From NCBI GenBank assembly GCA_015231995.1, contig JADGAO010000122.1:1-9570 (forward strand): a stretch of DNA of 9,570 nt, written 5' to 3'. The notes under the pieces are model-generated. The model was not told the origin of the DNA. It saw nothing but the letters and a program-made list of their open reading frames with translations, and did not search any database. Shown here one piece after another: positions 1-6,193 of the stretch. The stretch is from Nitrospinota bacterium (GTDB lineage Bacteria > Nitrospinota_A > UBA7883 > JACRLM01). The position numbers were made by a program, and so were the translations under genes. Position 1 is the stretch's first letter. Every line of letters starts with the position of its first letter.

Positions 1-660
1 GGCGCAAACTCCGGCGCGAACAGCGGATACGGCAATGGCGTCTCGCTCCCGCCGCCGTCTGCGATAGACCCGATCACAGGCCAGGTGGCCTCTGCCGCCC
101 AGGGGCTTGCGGTGGGCGTGGTCATGGGGGATGTGGCTGGGTCGCTGGCGGTTTCGGCGCGTCTTTTCGCGCTGGAGAACGCGGGCGTAAGCAGGACGCT
201 TTCAAATCCCAAAGTTGTCGCGATCAATGGCGCGAGAGCTGTCATAAAATCCGGCAGGGAAATACCGTACCAGTCGTCATCGGCCAACACCGGGCCGTCG
301 GTGCAGTTCAAGGAAGCCGTGATATCGCTGACCGTCACACCGCTTATCATGGAAGACAACCGCATCCGTCTCAAAATAGACGCAAGGAAGGACGAGGTGG
401 ACTCCACCCTCTCCGTGCAGGGGACTCCTGCGATCAAGAAGAAAGAGATTGTGACCAACGTCATCGTGGAAAACGGCGGATCGGCGGCATTGGGCGGGAT
501 GGTGGAGGGAGAGGACAGCAACATGCAGAACCGCATCCCTGGCCTTCACGACATACCCGGCCTGGGCTGGCTGTTCAAGAACGACAGGAAGGTGGACAAC
601 GAACTGGAGCTACTTGTTTTCATCACTCCGACGCTTATCGAGAAAGGGGTGGAGAATTGA
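1..660 (+). CDS. pilQ: PilQ-like secretin, C-terminal part (5' end outside window)
   Basis: Outer-membrane channel protein of the secretin family, which forms the gated ring through which type IV pili (PilQ) or type II substrates (GspD) cross the outer membrane. The frame is open from base 1, so only the last 219 residues are visible and the true start lies upstream; the GTG at 85 is internal. The visible part opens with a Gly/Asn/Ser-rich linker (residues 1-14). The secretin beta-domain follows, with SNPKVVAINGARAVIKSG and EIPYQ at about 68-90, FKEAV and VTPLI at about 101-116, GTPAIKKKE at about 139, ENGGSAALGGM at about 155 and the closing signature IPGLGWLFKN at about 184-193. The end ELLVFITPTLI is the usual final strand. 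The EIPYQ and GTPAIKKKE blocks resemble PilQ more than GspD, but the diagnostic N-domains are missing. The stop codon overlaps the start of the next gene, so the two are probably translated together. Confidence 0.92.
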   Translation, partial: GANSGANSGYGNGVSLPPPSAIDPITGQVASAAQGLAVGVVMGDVAGSLAVSARLFALENAGVSRTLSNPKVVAINGARAVIKSGREIPYQSSSANTGPSVQFKEAVISLTVTPLIMEDNRIRLKIDARKDEVDSTLSVQGTPAIKKKEIVTNVIVENGGSAALGGMVEGEDSNMQNRIPGLHDIPGLGWLFKNDRKVDNELELLVFITPTLIEKGVEN

Positions 661-1952
661 GAGGATCAGGACTGGCCTCTATATTTTTTATTGCCATCAC
701 GCTTTTTCCTGCCAGTGCGCCGCGTGCGCAAGACGCGGATAACCCAACGTTACGCGCTGGCGTGGGCAGAGTTGGCGATAACCTCTCGAAACATGGGAAG
801 AGCCTTATCGCCCTGGACGACGATATTTCGCTGGAGATTGATCCGGCCATAATCGCCAAAGGCGACAGGCTTAAACTCATCCCTAAAACCGGGGACACCA
901 CCGCGCTTGGATGGCTTGTCGTCACCTCCGGCGATGGCGAGCCTCCGCGTGGGAAGGTACGAGGCGCGTCGCGCGAGATACCGGCGGACTCGAATCTCGA
1001 ATTCGTCATCGACGACAATGAGCAGGTCAACGCCTTCCTTCCGTTTATTAAAAGCCTGACCAGCGCGTTTTATGACGACCCGCTTAAAGGTCCATTACGC
1101 GTGGCGGTTATTGATGTCGTCAACCCTTATGGCGAAAGGACGCAGGCGGGCGATACGGTCCTCGAAACTATTTCGCGCCATATCTGCGGACGGCCTCAGT
1201 TCGAGTGCGTCAAAAGGGAAAAGATCGTGGAAGAAATGTGGCGCCTGCGCGTTCCCACTTCGCGGGGATTGAGCGTCCATTCTGAAAAAGCGTTAATGAG
1301 GACGATCGGGGACGCCGTAATGGTAACGGGCCATTTGAGGCTGTCGGAGACTGGTGAAGCCGAGCTTGTCCTGCTGGCCCGATCGCAGGGAAGGGCAAAA
1401 CGTGACGGAGGGGTATGGAGAAAATTCGTGGCCCCGCAGGAAATGTTTGGAACCGGCAAAGCGGCGTTCGAGCGCGTTACCGTGAAATATGCCGATGTCC
1501 CCACCGGCCTGTTGAAGTTCCGTCTGGCCAATTCCCCACAGCTTGACGGGATGCAGGCCGACCATATCGGAAGTTCCGACCTGGGAGGATGGATGAGTGG
1601 ACATGACGGCGATGGCGGCATCACCATGGAACCATCCAGACATTTCGTCTTTGTGGACGGTGAGAGCCTTGCGATGAACCCGGATGGGAATTTCCGCGAA
1701 TTGCCTGTCGCCGCTGGCGAGAGGCGCGTTCGAATCGGATACTATCCTCAGGCGACAGGCGTTGGCGTGGCTTTGCCGCGACCGGCGAGACCCGTTGAGA
1801 AAAGTTTTGAGATTCATGTGAACCCGGGCGAGACGGTGGAAATAACCATACTGAGTGGAATAATCGGGACACATGGAATTATCGCCGCCGACTTATTGAC
1901 ACGCTCCATTGTCAACACCCGTGAAGTTTTCTATCTACATGCTTTTCCATAA
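657..1952 (+). CDS. Exported protein with CsgG/FlgO-like and PEGA-like regions
   Basis: Predicted periplasmic or outer-membrane-associated protein of 431 residues; exact function unknown. It starts with TTG at 657, inside the secretin stop (TTGA overlap), with a purine-rich AAAGGGG about eight bases upstream. This start supplies a convincing signal peptide (hydrophobic residues 6-20, cleavage probably near residues 24-25). Residues about 147-240 (VAVIDVVNP, then FECVKREKIVEEM, then IGDAVMVTGHLRL) have the layout of CsgG/FlgO-type domains: a strand, a helix, a 'V-x-R-E-K' segment and an 'A-D-x-h-h-x-G' segment. Residues about 328-400 (FVFVDGESL, then AAGERRVRIGYYP, then VNPGETVEITI) look like a PEGA-type beta-sandwich. 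Overlap with the secretin gene suggests a role in assembly or anchoring of the pilus or secretion machine. The domain calls are motif-level by eye and not confirmed. The last 22 bases overlap the convergent gene on the other strand. Confidence 0.8.
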   Translation: MRGSGLASIFFIAITLFPASAPRAQDADNPTLRAGVGRVGDNLSKHGKSLIALDDDISLEIDPAIIAKGDRLKLIPKTGDTTALGWLVVTSGDGEPPRGKVRGASREIPADSNLEFVIDDNEQVNAFLPFIKSLTSAFYDDPLKGPLRVAVIDVVNPYGERTQAGDTVLETISRHICGRPQFECVKREKIVEEMWRLRVPTSRGLSVHSEKALMRTIGDAVMVTGHLRLSETGEAELVLLARSQGRAKRDGGVWRKFVAPQEMFGTGKAAFERVTVKYADVPTGLLKFRLANSPQLDGMQADHIGSSDLGGWMSGHDGDGGITMEPSRHFVFVDGESLAMNPDGNFRELPVAAGERRVRIGYYPQATGVGVALPRPARPVEKSFEIHVNPGETVEITILSGIIGTHGIIAADLLTRSIVNTREVFYLHAFP

Positions 1953-3025
1953 TCTCTATCTAGCGAACTAATACTGTTCGAATATCCCTGTGCGGCGGAT
2001 TTCTGCCAATACTCGGCGCATTTCTGGCAGTTTTTAGGTACGCCTTTGCCGCCGCAATATAAAATCCCTAAAAGCCATTGGCCACCTGCATGTCCTTGGT
2101 CCGCCGCTTTCATCCCCCATTTGAATGCCTCCTTATAGTCTTCAGGCACGCCATTTGGGTCGAGATCGCCTGCGAAGTATTTGAATCCTAGTTCATATTG
2201 GGCGTCGGCGTTCCCTTTAGCGGCCCCTGCTTCAAGTTTTTTGATATCATCGGATGACGAGTAATAGTCATCCATCCCCGATCCAGGCTTATTGGCTCCA
2301 TCCATCGCCTTCTTCACCTGAAGAGCTGTCCAAGCGACAAAGTTCATCGGCTCGCCCTGTATCTGGCTTACTGCCCCATCGCCCCATTTGACCAGAGACA
2401 TGGATATTTCATCTGTATCGGCGCTGACAAGCCCAAGGGGTTTGACATCGAGGCAGATAGTGGCCTTAATTGGACGCCCTTTATCGTCAACCGCCTGCGT
2501 ATCCAATACTGTTATTGTCTTTCCAGCGATGGTCATCTGACGCTCGGTCATTTTTGATCTGTCGGGCGTTATCACATGCCGGTCGGCCCTCTTTCCCTTT
2601 TCCTGTTTCTGCATTGCCCAGGAAGGGATTGTGAAAGGCTCGTACCCCTTCATCTGCACAATGATATCCGCAATGTCGCCTGGGCCGTCTTTCGTTTCTT
2701 CCGCAAGAATGCGCGTTACCGTGTTGATGGGTGCGCCATCCTTGTCTTTCGATTCGACGCCGACCTCCATCCACCAATGCCTTTTCCCGTTCCTTTGTTC
2801 AGGATTAAGGACTGAAAATAACATCTTTCCCGGTATTCTGTCCTTCTTGCTTTCATAGTTGTACAGCCCCCATGAGCCTTGTGCGAAAAAAAACGCGCCG
2901 TCAATAACGACCATCTTGTTAGGTTCTGGAGCTTTTTTTGGCTCCGCGCTCACAGCGGGAGCGCAAACAAAGATCGCCACCAGTATCGCAATAGCGGCTG
3001 ACGCCGTTTTCGTTTGTCCAGTCAT
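1931..3025 (-). CDS. Exported Sel1-repeat protein
   Basis: Predicted periplasmic protein of 364 residues. The N-terminus is a clear Sec signal peptide: hydrophobic residues 9-22, then APAVSA with likely cleavage after Ala27. Residues about 28-245 match no family I recognise; they include a Trp/Tyr-rich stretch at 52-56 and WW at 84-85. Residues about 268-346 contain two Sel1-type helix pairs: AAKGNADAQYELGFKYF with EAFKWGMKAADQGHA, then GQWLLGILYCGGKGV with AEYWQKSAAQG. Sel1 repeats are alpha/alpha protein-interaction scaffolds. Cysteines at about 324, 333 and 336 (YCGGKGV, then CQKC) are unusual in such a repeat and could bind metal or form disulfides. The start is supported by GGAGAGAGGGG directly upstream of ATG. 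It is last in a minus-strand series of unknown membrane genes, 68 bp after the previous one, and its 3' end overlaps the convergent plus-strand gene by 22 bp. Confidence 0.85.
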   Translation of the reverse strand: MTGQTKTASAAIAILVAIFVCAPAVSAEPKKAPEPNKMVVIDGAFFFAQGSWGLYNYESKKDRIPGKMLFSVLNPEQRNGKRHWWMEVGVESKDKDGAPINTVTRILAEETKDGPGDIADIIVQMKGYEPFTIPSWAMQKQEKGKRADRHVITPDRSKMTERQMTIAGKTITVLDTQAVDDKGRPIKATICLDVKPLGLVSADTDEISMSLVKWGDGAVSQIQGEPMNFVAWTALQVKKAMDGANKPGSGMDDYYSSSDDIKKLEAGAAKGNADAQYELGFKYFAGDLDPNGVPEDYKEAFKWGMKAADQGHAGGQWLLGILYCGGKGVPKNCQKCAEYWQKSAAQGYSNSISSLDRDYGKACR

Positions 3026-3093
3026 CCCCTCTCTCCTTACATAATAGGAATGTTTATTTGTTAAGAGTATGCGATTTGTCGGCTCAGCAGTCG

Positions 3094-3501
3094 TCAGGGC
3101 TGGATTCCTCTCATTACGCTTTTCCAGCGTCCCCCCCCCCTCTTTTTCAAAACGAGTTGTATGATCGCGCTTATAAAAAACGTTGCGATCCCTCCAACTA
3201 ACGCCATCATCAACAACGGGCCTGGGTCGTTACTGAAAATTTCTGGTTTCATTCCGGGAATCATAATCGCGCCAATAAGCGCGATGAAAAATATCAAAAG
3301 GCCCATGCGGCCCGCAAACTCTGTAACCGCTAGCAGAGCGCCTTTTTCTTTTATGTCGGTGATGAGTTCGGCGATTATGGTTATAGGCAACAAGATGACG
3401 CCGATAACAGAAAATATAATCGCCCCTTCCACAAAAAACCCCATCACAAAACCAATGATAATCATATAAATACAAGTTATGCTCTTCGTCGGCTTAGCCA
3501 T
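3094..3501 (-). CDS. Small three-span membrane protein with a G10 tract near its 3' end
   Basis: Unrecognised inner-membrane protein of 135 residues. Hydrophobic segments lie at about 9-45 (long enough for one or two spans, interrupted by Glu25), 63-84 and 95-117. A charged loop (residues 46-60, DIKEKG) and a basic tail (KKRGGGRWK) follow the positive-inside pattern. The start ATG has a good Shine-Dalgarno sequence (GGAGGGG about seven bases upstream), and the gene begins 18 bp after the upstream six-span gene stops, so they are likely one operon. Codons 121-124 contain ten consecutive G (positions 3131-3140 on the given strand read as C). Loss of one G would give a stop within about five codons. 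Gain of one G would remove the stop and carry the frame through 35 codons into the downstream Sel1 gene. It could be a phase-variable membrane anchor, or simply a tract that is hard to sequence. Confidence 0.7.
   Translation of the reverse strand: MAKPTKSITCIYMIIIGFVMGFFVEGAIIFSVIGVILLPITIIAELITDIKEKGALLAVTEFAGRMGLLIFFIALIGAIMIPGMKPEIFSNDPGPLLMMALVGGIATFFISAIIQLVLKKRGGGRWKSVMRGIQP
3131..3140 (-). repeat. G10 homopolymer, possible slippage site
   Basis: Ten identical bases (C on the given strand, G in the coding strand) near the 3' end of the three-span membrane gene, preceded in the mRNA by the tandem lysine codons AAA AAG. Runs of this length are known hot spots for replication slippage and can also promote ribosomal frameshifting. 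The consequence here is specific: the +1 length variant is open into the next gene's frame, while the -1 variant stops almost at once. Confidence 0.6.
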
Positions 3502-3519
3502 GTCCTACCCCTCCGTTAT

Positions 3520-4134
3520 TCACGCCAGAAACACATAAACGATGGCGGAGCCAAGCAGGGCGGCGATAATCCCTCCCAACGCCATCACGCCATAGCTCAT
3601 TTCGCCCCTCTCCCCAGGCCAATCGGCTCCCTGAAAAGCGAAATGAAGCTTTCGGTTCTGCGTCCATTGAGCGCTCCACATAAGACCACCCATCCCATAC
3701 AGGAAAGATGAAGCCAGCATGTTTTCGAGCCATGCGGATGGATAGGCTTTCATCTTGAACAAAATGTAGGAGTCATAGCTTAAGCTGGCGGAGAAATGCC
3801 AGATGCACACGGCGGGCAGGAGCGTCCAAAGCTGGTTTGCCCCTATAGCGGACCGGAAAAGGACGCCTACAACCCACGGAGCCGTGGCGTATGTAAGGGC
3901 GGACATGAAAAAAGCATCGAAGTAATCCCATGTCGGATCGCCCGTATAAGGCGCGATGAAGACCATGAATCCGGCGCCCATAACGAAAAGCGAGGCTCTC
4001 CAGGGAACAAACAAAAACTGAAAGTATCCCTTGTATAACCGCAAAAACTCCTCGCGGCGCCGGATAATAACCCACATAGCCGCAAAATAAACTATCCCGC
4101 TTGTTGCGAAATAATAAGGCCAGTATCGGTCCAT
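3520..4134 (-). CDS. Six-span integral membrane protein, unknown function
   Basis: Unrecognised polytopic membrane protein of 204 residues. Predicted spans lie at about 7-25, 46-63, 71-93, 102-125, 135-154 and 181-203. The first cytoplasmic loop is strongly basic (IIRRREEFLRLYKG), consistent with an N-out, first-loop-in topology. The protein is rich in aromatic residues, especially Trp and Tyr, and a soluble loop at about 155-180 (QWTQNRKLHFAFQGADWPGERGE) lies between spans 5 and 6. No catalytic motif is obvious. The ATG start has AGGGA about nine bases upstream. The gene is followed 18 bp later by the three-span gene and then the exported Sel1 gene, so the three may build one envelope complex; this is inference from gene order. 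A TTGATC hexamer followed by an A/T-rich AATTATAAA lies between it and the preceding small gene and could be a weak promoter. Confidence 0.75.
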   Translation of the reverse strand: MDRYWPYYFATSGIVYFAAMWVIIRRREEFLRLYKGYFQFLFVPWRASLFVMGAGFMVFIAPYTGDPTWDYFDAFFMSALTYATAPWVVGVLFRSAIGANQLWTLLPAVCIWHFSASLSYDSYILFKMKAYPSAWLENMLASSFLYGMGGLMWSAQWTQNRKLHFAFQGADWPGERGEMSYGVMALGGIIAALLGSAIVYVFLA

Positions 4135-4182
4135 GCCCGGCTTCCCTAAACCATCTTTATAATTGTTGGAGTTATGGTTCGA

Positions 4183-4497
4183 TCAATCCCACACCCGCAT
4201 CTTCGCCGTGGCCACTTTTCCTTCCCTTACCTCGGCTTGGCAATCAAACTTAAGATACCCCCATACTCTTAAAACGGAAAACTCCCCTTGTTTACCATCA
4301 AAAGCTGGAACGGACACGTCAATCACGCGCAAACCGGCCAATTTCGCTTTTTCGATTAATTGAGCGGTGGCAAGGCCAGTGGCTGATTCACAAAACGACT
4401 GAACCGCGTCTTTGGCGCTGAAATATGTGTAAGATGGCCATAAAACGCACACAAAGATGAGCGCGGCCCCAACCCATTTAAGAAGGCGGCTAAACAT
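4183..4497 (-). CDS. Small single-span or exported protein, unknown function
   Basis: Hypothetical protein of 104 residues. The N-terminus has a basic start followed by a hydrophobic segment at about 8-22 (VGAALIFVCVLWPSY), which could be an uncleaved membrane anchor or a signal peptide. The remaining roughly 80 residues look soluble: a helix (AQLIEKAKLAG) followed by alternating strands (LRVIDVSVPAF, FSVLRVWGYLKFDCQAEV, KVATAKMRVW), with two cysteines at about 36 and 86 that could pair outside the cytoplasm. The ATG has a GGAG four bases upstream. It stops 48 bp before the six-span gene, on the same strand, and may be the first gene of that group. I do not recognise the family. Confidence 0.65.
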   Translation of the reverse strand: MFSRLLKWVGAALIFVCVLWPSYTYFSAKDAVQSFCESATGLATAQLIEKAKLAGLRVIDVSVPAFDGKQGEFSVLRVWGYLKFDCQAEVREGKVATAKMRVWD

Positions 4498-4519
4498 ATG
4501 GCTCCATTCCTCAACTGCC

Positions 4520-4660
4520 TCAGCAGTGCGGTCTATCGCCTAACACCTTAACGATTTTGTAGCCGAAATCGTGTTTCTGCGCGATGGCATCGAGATATCC
4601 AATAGGCGCAATCATGGGCAAGAAGCGGAGTAGCGAGCCAGACTACGGGCAACGGGAGTA
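4520..4660 (-). pseudogene. Possible phospholipase-A2-like remnant
   Basis: One minus-strand frame in the gap between the HU gene and the small membrane gene reads PIGYLDAIAQKHDFGY. This resembles the PLA2 active-site helix (Asp...His-Asp...Tyr, as in the HDFGY of secreted bacterial PLA2). An in-frame ATG at 4615 would give only 31 residues, stopping at 4520, and has no Shine-Dalgarno sequence. Reading upstream in the same frame meets a TAG next to YSRCP and SGS, which vaguely resembles a degraded calcium-binding loop (YGxxCGPGxSG). If real, this is a decayed or edge-deleted gene. The stretch is short and a chance match is quite possible. The rest of the 4498-4689 gap shows no RNA gene or terminator. 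Confidence 0.2.
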
Positions 4661-4689
4661 AGGTGGCTTTCGATTCAAATAATCCCCAT

Positions 4690-5004
4690 TCAAGCAGGCG
4701 CGCTTTCTTTTTTCCCAGAATCGGCAGGATTGCTGTCGACAACTTCCCTGAAATCCTTACCTGTTTTAAAGAAGGGAACCTTCTTGGAAGGCACGTGCAC
4801 CTTCTCGCCGGTTTTGGGATTTCGCCCATCTTTCTCCTGACGATCACGCACACGGAACGAGCCGAATCCGCGTATCTCCACCTTATCGCCGTTGGCGAGA
4901 GCCTCGATAATGCTATTGGTGAAAATGTTTATGATTTCTTCAGCCTGTTGCTGTTTCACGCTGATTTTGGCGGCCAGCTTTTCGGCCATTTCGGATTTAG
5001 TCAT
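4690..5004 (-). CDS. HU/IHF family nucleoid DNA-binding protein
   Basis: Small basic protein that binds and bends DNA as a dimer, organising the nucleoid and assisting replication, recombination and transcription. It has 104 residues, against about 90-100 for the family. The core is intact: N-terminal helices (MTKSEMAEKLAAK, then AEEIINIFTNSIIEALANG), the saddle strand KVEIRGFGSF at 41-50, then the family signature GRNPKTGEKV at 60-69 with the conserved arm Pro63 that intercalates DNA, and VPFFKTGKDFRE at 76-87. The tail after residue 90 (SNPADSGKKESAPA) is a short non-conserved extension. The MTKSE start and EIRGFGSF are closest to IHF-beta, but one sequence cannot separate HU, IhfA and IhfB here. 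The gene has its own promoter at 5081-5109 and a 5' leader of about 70 bases with a GC-rich hairpin. The ribosome-binding site is weak. Confidence 0.94.
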   Translation of the reverse strand: MTKSEMAEKLAAKISVKQQQAEEIINIFTNSIIEALANGDKVEIRGFGSFRVRDRQEKDGRNPKTGEKVHVPSKKVPFFKTGKDFREVVDSNPADSGKKESAPA

Positions 5005-5052
5005 AAACGCGACCCGTCAAAGATAATTCGTTGAGTTAGAAGCCACACGAGC

Positions 5053-5077
5053 GTTGGCGCCCCCACGCCGCGCCGAC
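5053..5077 (-). other. GC-rich hairpin in the HU/IHF leader
   Basis: Arms GTTGGCGC (5053-5060) and GCGCCGAC (5070-5077) pair over eight positions, with one mismatch in the RNA sense, around a nine-base loop. It falls right at the expected transcription start, about 50 bases before the start codon. It has no following U run, so it is not an intrinsic terminator; it could stabilise the mRNA or bind a regulator. Confidence 0.35.
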
Positions 5078-5080
5078 ACG

Positions 5081-5109
5081 AATCTAACAAAAACCATGTC
5101 CCTGGTCAA
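5081..5109 (-). promoter_or_regulatory. Sigma70-like promoter of the HU/IHF gene
   Basis: On the minus strand TTGACC (5109-5104) and TAGATT (5086-5081) are separated by exactly 17 bases, close to the -35/-10 consensus. The HU/IHF start codon lies about 75 bases downstream. The -35 box begins about 18 bases after the stop of the upstream 76-aa gene, so the HU gene can be transcribed independently of it. Confidence 0.6.
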
Positions 5110-5126
5110 ACTTCTTTTTTTCAAGG

Positions 5127-5357
5127 CTAGCTGGCCTTATCCTCGAAAACATCTTCGAAGTGCGAATCCACATACTTGTCGAGCATGTCGTTCACGCGAT
5201 CCTGAAAATAGTCAATGTCCGCGATGTCCGTGAGATTATCGAGAAAATGCCTTATCAAAGACTGGATAACGGCTTCAACCTCTTCGAGCGTGGAATCGTT
5301 GTCCACGATTGTCTGGTTGAGCGACGCCATTATCAAGCTTATCTTTTTCTGATCCAT
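5127..5357 (-). CDS. Small acidic helical protein, unknown function
   Basis: Hypothetical cytoplasmic protein of 76 residues with no signal peptide or span. It is strongly acidic (many Asp and Glu, few Lys and Arg) and predicted to be almost all helix: MASLNQTIVDN, then LEEVEAVIQSLIRHFLDNL, then DYFQDRVNDMLDKYVDSHFEDVFED. Leu, Ile, Val and Phe repeat at heptad-like spacing in the middle helix, suggesting a small dimer or an adaptor. I do not recognise the family. The gene is well supported by regulation signals: a near-consensus promoter 30 bases upstream and GGAGCT about five bases before ATG. It lies between zapA and the HU/IHF gene on the same strand, so links to division or the nucleoid are possible but are only a neighbour argument. 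Confidence 0.72.
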   Translation of the reverse strand: MDQKKISLIMASLNQTIVDNDSTLEEVEAVIQSLIRHFLDNLTDIADIDYFQDRVNDMLDKYVDSHFEDVFEDKAS

Positions 5358-5386
5358 TTTAGCTCCAAACGATTGGTTTCCGTGAA

Positions 5387-5414
5387 ATTATAGCAGGAAA
5401 GCAGTAAGTGGCAA
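5387..5414 (-). promoter_or_regulatory. Strong sigma70-like promoter of the 76-aa gene
   Basis: On the minus strand TTGCCA (5414-5409) and a perfect TATAAT (5392-5387) are separated by 16 bases. Transcription would start near 5380, giving a leader of about 20-25 bases that contains GGAG just before the ATG at 5357. This is the best promoter by eye in the window, and it makes the 76-aa gene independent of zapA. Confidence 0.68.
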
Positions 5415-5492
5415 CCTGAATTTTATTCAAACTCCACAAAATGGAAGTTGGCGAAAACGGGATGGCCAAAAAAGCCAAACCGCGCAAGCGTT

Positions 5493-5825
5493 CTACACAT
5501 CCAGCTTGTCGTCAATGATCTTCGTCTGAACCCCGCCCTTGCTCATGGAAGCGTCCAGCTTCTCCAAAAGGTTGTCCATCACACGGTCGTATTCCTGCCC
5601 GTCTTTCTCCGCCTGTTTCTTGAGGACAAAAAGCTCGTGCGTTATCTGCAACATGGTGAGAACTGTGATGAAGTTCATATCGAAAGAGCCGCTCTTGTGG
5701 GCTATCTCGCGGATACGCGAGTCTATATAAGCGGCATAGTCGCGGGTCACCTGCGGATCCTGGCTCGATTTTATAGTGTACTCCCGCCCATACACTTTTA
5801 TCTTGACCGGCTGGCTTTCGCTCAA
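5493..5825 (-). CDS. zapA: Cell division protein ZapA
   Basis: ZapA binds FtsZ and bundles or cross-links its protofilaments at the division ring in the cytoplasm. The 110-residue length fits the family (about 90-110). The N-terminal part has the typical VKIKVYGREYTIKSSQDPQ strand-turn-strand, followed by the helix RDYAAYIDSRIREIAHKSG. The C-terminal part, about 50-92, is a long helix (FITVLTMLQITHELFVLKK through YDRVMDNLLEKL) that in ZapA makes the tetramer coiled coil. The start is TTG at 5825, overlapping the TGA of the preceding gene (TTGA), with GGGAG three bases upstream and AGGAG further up, so translation is coupled to the zapB-like gene. About 135 non-coding bases follow before the next gene; no clear terminator and no 6S RNA was recognised there. 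Confidence 0.9.
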   Translation of the reverse strand: MSESQPVKIKVYGREYTIKSSQDPQVTRDYAAYIDSRIREIAHKSGSFDMNFITVLTMLQITHELFVLKKQAEKDGQEYDRVMDNLLEKLDASMSKGGVQTKIIDDKLDV

Positions 5826-6115
5826 CTCTCCCTGTTCTCCTCTTCTTCAATCGCAACGTCCAACCGGCCGACGATGCCTTCGACTTTTTTCCTGACCAAC
5901 TCGCGCTCCATCATAAGCCTGTCGCGCTCTTCCACAAGCCCCATGTATTTGGCCTTGAAGGAATCTTTCACGGAGGCGGCTCTAATCTGGGAGAGGTTAA
6001 GGTCGAGGGAGTAAACTTTTCTTCTTAACTCGCGGTTCTCTTCTTTCAGGCTGTTGGCGTACCCAAGCAGGGTATTCACCTTTTCCTGCAACTTATCGAG
6101 CTTGGCGAAATCCAT
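5822..6115 (-). CDS. ZapB-like coiled-coil cell division protein
   Basis: Short coiled-coil protein of 97 residues from the ATG at 6115; a TTG three codons upstream (6124) is a less likely start, and neither has a good Shine-Dalgarno sequence. The sequence is nearly continuous helix with heptad-spaced Leu: DKLQEKVNTLLGYANSLKEE, then NRELRRKVYSL, then LVEERDRLMMERELVRKKVE. This matches the pattern of ZapB, the small coiled coil that joins the Z ring through ZapA and helps link it to the chromosome terminus. ZapB sequences diverge greatly and this protein is longer than the E. coli one (about 80). The assignment therefore rests on the coiled coil plus direct overlap with zapA. It has its own promoter at 6194-6222. 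Confidence 0.75.
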   Translation of the reverse strand: MDFAKLDKLQEKVNTLLGYANSLKEENRELRRKVYSLDLNLSQIRAASVKDSFKAKYMGLVEERDRLMMERELVRKKVEGIVGRLDVAIEEEENRES

Positions 6116-6193
6116 GCTAATCAACCATTAACGCTAAAGTTAAAGCCGTACATTCGTTGTGCCAAGTTATCTATTTGAAAGAAGACCGAATAA

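Noticed and set aside
3161..3469. Plus-strand frame of 102 codons opposite the three-span gene
   Set aside because: Its hydrophobic, Ile- and Met-rich translation is a mirror of the antisense membrane gene; the minus frame has the Shine-Dalgarno sequence and positive-inside topology.
4548..4853. Minus-strand frame of 101 codons overlapping the HU/IHF gene
   Set aside because: Most of it overlaps the HU/IHF gene in another frame; only the end falls in the gap, where a different frame carries the PLA2-like motif.
5430..5480. Terminator after zapA
   Set aside because: Only a weak seven-pair stem with a bulge (AACTTCCA/TGGAGTT) and no solid T run following it on the minus strand.
5358..5492. 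6S RNA, which often follows zapA
   Set aside because: The gap is only 135 bases, largely taken by the promoter of the 76-aa gene, and no long rod-like fold with a central bubble is visible.
5448..6014. Plus-strand frame of 188 codons
   Set aside because: It lies entirely antisense to zapA and the zapB-like gene, which have clear family or coiled-coil patterns and coupled starts; its translation shows no domain.
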